DNA of 9,208 nt. It comes from an uncultured Oscillospiraceae bacterium. GTDB taxonomy: Bacteria > Bacillota > Clostridia > Oscillospirales > Ruminococcaceae. Shown here in pieces: positions 6,904 to 9,208 of the stretch. The stretch spans positions 1-9,208 of the forward strand of contig URKR01000048.1 of assembly GCA_900548355.1 (NCBI GenBank), written 5' to 3'. Numbering within the stretch: the stretch's first letter is position 1; the number at the start of each line of letters is the position of its first letter. The translations under genes and the position numbers were made by a program. The notes under the pieces are model-generated. The model searched no databases. It was not told the origin of the DNA and saw nothing but the letters and a program-made list of their open reading frames with translations.

Positions 6904-8927
6904 GGGAACAGGAATTTAAGGCGCGGGATAAGAAAGTCCAGAAAATGACCCGCGACGGCCTGACGCTGGATAACCAGACCACCGGCGAGAGCGTCAACGT
7001 GTCCAGCCGGGAGGCTGAGCAGGAATATTCTGCCGCCGAGCCGGGCGGCGCTGCGGAAAAGGTATTGGAACGGGCCGGGGACATCCGCGACCGCCGCAAG
7101 GCAAAACGGGCGGCCAAGGACGCCGGGGACGTGGTGACGGAGGCAGGCGAAGCCCTGCACCGGCCATCTTCCCGGCTGCAATTTACCGCCGAGGAACGGG
7201 CTGACCCCCAGCTTTCCAAGTACATCCACAAGGCAGAGAAAAAGGCGGATAAGCTGGACGCCGCCAAAGACGCGCTGCCCAAAAAGCGCGTTGTCACCAC
7301 CGAAACCGTCTACGACGAGGCATCCGGCAGGGCCAAGACCAAGCTGCGTTTTGACAAGGTGGAGAAACCGGCCCCCAAGCTAAAACCCAATCCCATGAGC
7401 CGCCCGGTTCAGGAAGCCGGGCTGTTCGTCCACGGCAAAATCCATGAAGTCGAGGGCGAAAACGTGGGCGTGGAGGGCGGTCACAAGGGGGAGGAACTTG
7501 CCGAACGGCAGGCGGGCAAGGCCATCCGCAGCGGCATCCGCCGCCATAAGCTCAAACCCTACCGGGCCGCAGCCAAGGCGGAACGGAAATCCATTGCCGC
7601 CAACGCCGAATATATCTACCAGAAATCTTTGCGGGATAACCCGGAGCTGGCGCAGGCGGTGAGCAATCCCGTGTCCCGGTTCTGGCAGAAACAGAAAATC
7701 AAGCGGGACTACGCCAGAGCAGCGAGGGCCGCAGGCCAGACGGCACAGGGCGCGGCGGGAGCCGCCACCAAGACGGCACAGGCCAGCGCCGCAGCCGCCA
7801 AGAAAGCGGCACAGAAAAGTGAAAAGGCCGCGTCCTTTGTGGCCCGCCACTGGAAAGGGGCGCTGCTGATCGGCGGCGTGGGCCTTTTGCTGCTGATGAT
7901 TATGGGCGGTCTGCAATCCTGCACCGCCATGTTTGGCGGCACCGGGACGGGGCTTGCGGCCACGTCCTATCTGTCCGAGGACGCGGATATGCTGGGGGCC
8001 GAAGCTGCCTACGCGGAGTTGGAGGCCGACTTGCAGCATGAGCTTGATAACTACGAAAGCCTGCACCCCGGCTATGACGAGTACCGCTACGATCTGGACG
8101 ACATCGGCCATGACCCCTATGTGCTGACCTCTATCCTGTCGGCGCTCCACGGCGGGGCCTACACGCTGGATGAAGTACAGGGCGACCTTGACCGGCTGTT
8201 TGGGCTGCAATACACCCTGACGCAGACCATTGAAACGGAAACCCGCTACCGCACCGAAACCCGGACGGGGACGCGCACTGTCACCGACCCGGAAACCGGC
8301 GAAACCACCACGGAAGAATACGAGTACGAGGTGGAAGTGCCGTACACCTATTACATCTGCAACGTGAAGCTGGTAAACAACGACCTGTCCCACCTGCCTG
8401 TTTCCATTATGAACGAGGAACAGTTGAGCTTCTATGCCGCCTATATGCAGACATTGGGAAACCGGCCCGACCTGTTCCCAAGCGGCAGCTACCCCAATGC
8501 GTCCACCGTCAAGGAGCCGACCTACTATGAAATCCCGCCGGAGGCTTTAGAGGATGAAACCTTTGCAGCCATGATTGCGGAGGCGGATAAATACGTCGGC
8601 TATCCCTATGTGTGGGGCGGTTCCAGCCCGTCCACTTCCTTTGATTGCAGCGGTTTTATTTCATGGGTAATCAATCATTCCGGCTGGAACGTGGGACGCC
8701 TGACAGCGCAGGGCCTTTACAACATCTGCACCCCTGTCACGGCGGAGCAGGCCAAGCCCGGCGACCTTGTGTTTTTCGTCGGCACCTACGACACCCCCGG
8801 CGTGTCCCATGTGGGGCTGTATGTAGGCAATTCCGTCATGTTGCATTGCGGCGACCCCATTTCCTACACGAACTTAAATTCAAGCTATTGGCAATCTCAC
8901 CTGTACTGTTACGGCAGATTGCCATAA
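6900..8927 (+). CDS. CD1108-family mobile-element protein with NlpC/P60 endopeptidase domain
   Basis: A 675-residue conjugation protein of Tn1549/CTn-like elements, functionally comparable to Tn916 Orf14. It is expected to cut peptidoglycan locally so that the type IV secretion channel can cross the wall. The ATG at 6900 lies 7 nt after AGGAGG (6887-6892) and overlaps the preceding stop (ATGA). Residues 1-270 are basic, charged and probably cytosolic. An Ala/Lys-rich helix (270-312) leads to a membrane helix at about 318-340. The outer part includes a Thr/Glu/Arg-rich segment (445-480) and ends in a C40 domain (about 555-675) with catalytic C583 in FDCSGF, H637 in SHVGLYVG and H649 as the likely third residue. 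The length is typical and it appears intact. Base composition is less GC-rich than the genes to the left, with more AAA, GAA and GAT codons, consistent with transfer. The VirB4-type gene expected upstream is missing. Confidence 0.88.
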   Translation: MREQEFKARDKKVQKMTRDGLTLDNQTTGESVNVSSREAEQEYSAAEPGGAAEKVLERAGDIRDRRKAKRAAKDAGDVVTEAGEALHRPSSRLQFTAEERADPQLSKYIHKAEKKADKLDAAKDALPKKRVVTTETVYDEASGRAKTKLRFDKVEKPAPKLKPNPMSRPVQEAGLFVHGKIHEVEGENVGVEGGHKGEELAERQAGKAIRSGIRRHKLKPYRAAAKAERKSIAANAEYIYQKSLRDNPELAQAVSNPVSRFWQKQKIKRDYARAARAAGQTAQGAAGAATKTAQASAAAAKKAAQKSEKAASFVARHWKGALLIGGVGLLLLMIMGGLQSCTAMFGGTGTGLAATSYLSEDADMLGAEAAYAELEADLQHELDNYESLHPGYDEYRYDLDDIGHDPYVLTSILSALHGGAYTLDEVQGDLDRLFGLQYTLTQTIETETRYRTETRTGTRTVTDPETGETTTEEYEYEVEVPYTYYICNVKLVNNDLSHLPVSIMNEEQLSFYAAYMQTLGNRPDLFPSGSYPNASTVKEPTYYEIPPEALEDETFAAMIAEADKYVGYPYVWGGSSPSTSFDCSGFISWVINHSGWNVGRLTAQGLYNICTPVTAEQAKPGDLVFFVGTYDTPGVSHVGLYVGNSVMLHCGDPISYTNLNSSYWQSHLYCYGRLP

Positions 8928-8940
8928 GGGGGGACAGCCT

Positions 8941-9208
8941 ATGTTGCGCCTGACACCTGTTTCACTCTCCGAGGCCAACGCCTTTGTCGCCCGCTGCCAT
9001 CGGCACCATAAGCCGGTTGTCGGGCATAAATTTTCCATCGGCTGCATGGCAGACGGGCGGCTGGTAGGCGTCGCCATTGTGGGACGGCCTGTAAGCCGCT
9101 ATCTGGACAATGGCCTGACACTGGAAGTCAACCGGCTTTGCACAGACGGCACCAAGAACGCTTGCAGTTTTCTTTACGCTGCCGCATGGCGGGCGGCGCG
9201 GGCTATGG
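8941..9208 (+). CDS. XF1762-family mobile-element protein, 5' part only (runs off the window)
   Basis: The first 89 codons of a gene truncated by the right edge. The ATG at 8941 lies after an AAGGGGGGA site (8926-8934) and 13 nt beyond the stop of the CD1108 gene, so the two are probably one operon. The sequence (MLRLTPVSLSEANAFVARCH, then RHHKPVVGHKFSIG, VGVAIVGRPVSR, LEVNRLCTDGTKNACSFLY) matches what I recall of the XF1762 family. This is a small family found in conjugative elements, plasmids and phages, possibly with a GNAT-like fold. No biochemical function is established to my knowledge. The family identification is from remembered motifs only. Its presence directly after the CD1108 gene supports the reading of this segment as the inside of an integrative conjugative element. 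Confidence 0.72.
   Translation, partial: MLRLTPVSLSEANAFVARCHRHHKPVVGHKFSIGCMADGRLVGVAIVGRPVSRYLDNGLTLEVNRLCTDGTKNACSFLYAAAWRAARAM

Noticed and set aside
8220..8340. Thr/Glu/Arg-rich segment of the CD1108 protein as a DNA repeat or insertion
   Set aside because: It is repetitive only at the amino-acid level, stays in frame, and I recall similar segments in CD1108-family proteins.

Overview
The window looks like chromosome from a high-GC, gut-type member of the Firmicutes (Oscillospiraceae/Ruminococcaceae, in the range of Gemmiger, Subdoligranulum or Faecalibacterium), joined near position 6870 to part of a Tn1549/CTn-like conjugative element. The taxonomic reading is an inference from GC-rich codon use, AAGGAGG-type ribosome binding sites, a CdaA-CdaR pair, a COG2509-type flavoprotein and an XpaC-like protein next to a CD1108-family mobile-element gene.

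Layout. Positions 1-144 are non-coding and hold a cluster of inverted copies of a short AT-rich element (TTTTTGGGAAT). A polysaccharide deacetylase gene (145-921, minus) follows and is divergent from a plus-strand cluster. A 192-bp divergent region (922-1113) carries a good -10 box and a structured leader for that cluster. The cluster comprises a fused ispDF gene (1114-2250), the diadenylate cyclase cdaA (2280-3203), its partner cdaR (3184-4482) and a COG2509-type FAD-dependent oxidoreductase (4492-6102). Spacings are short or overlapping, so co-transcription is likely. It joins isoprenoid precursor synthesis (MEP pathway) to c-di-AMP synthesis and cell-envelope homeostasis. The glmM gene, which commonly follows cdaA-cdaR in Firmicutes, is not present here.

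A 75-bp AT-richer gap with two small hairpins precedes an XpaC-like membrane protein gene (6178-6903). This protein appears to lack the C-terminal part expected of its family. Its last codons carry the ribosome binding site for, and overlap by ATGA with, a CD1108-family NlpC/P60 conjugation protein (6900-8927). A partial XF1762-family gene follows and runs off the right edge (8941-9208). Both are typical internal genes of Tn1549-like integrative conjugative elements, not end genes.

The most interesting point is this abrupt chromosome-to-element junction, where a truncated xpaC abuts the middle of a transfer module without the expected virB4 or telA. It could be a real rearrangement or element remnant, or an assembly chimera; the sequence alone cannot decide. 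No system that is clearly new to biology was seen. The IspDF fusion with an internal start, the same-frame cdaR/oxidoreductase pair and the inverted-repeat cluster are secondary points of interest.
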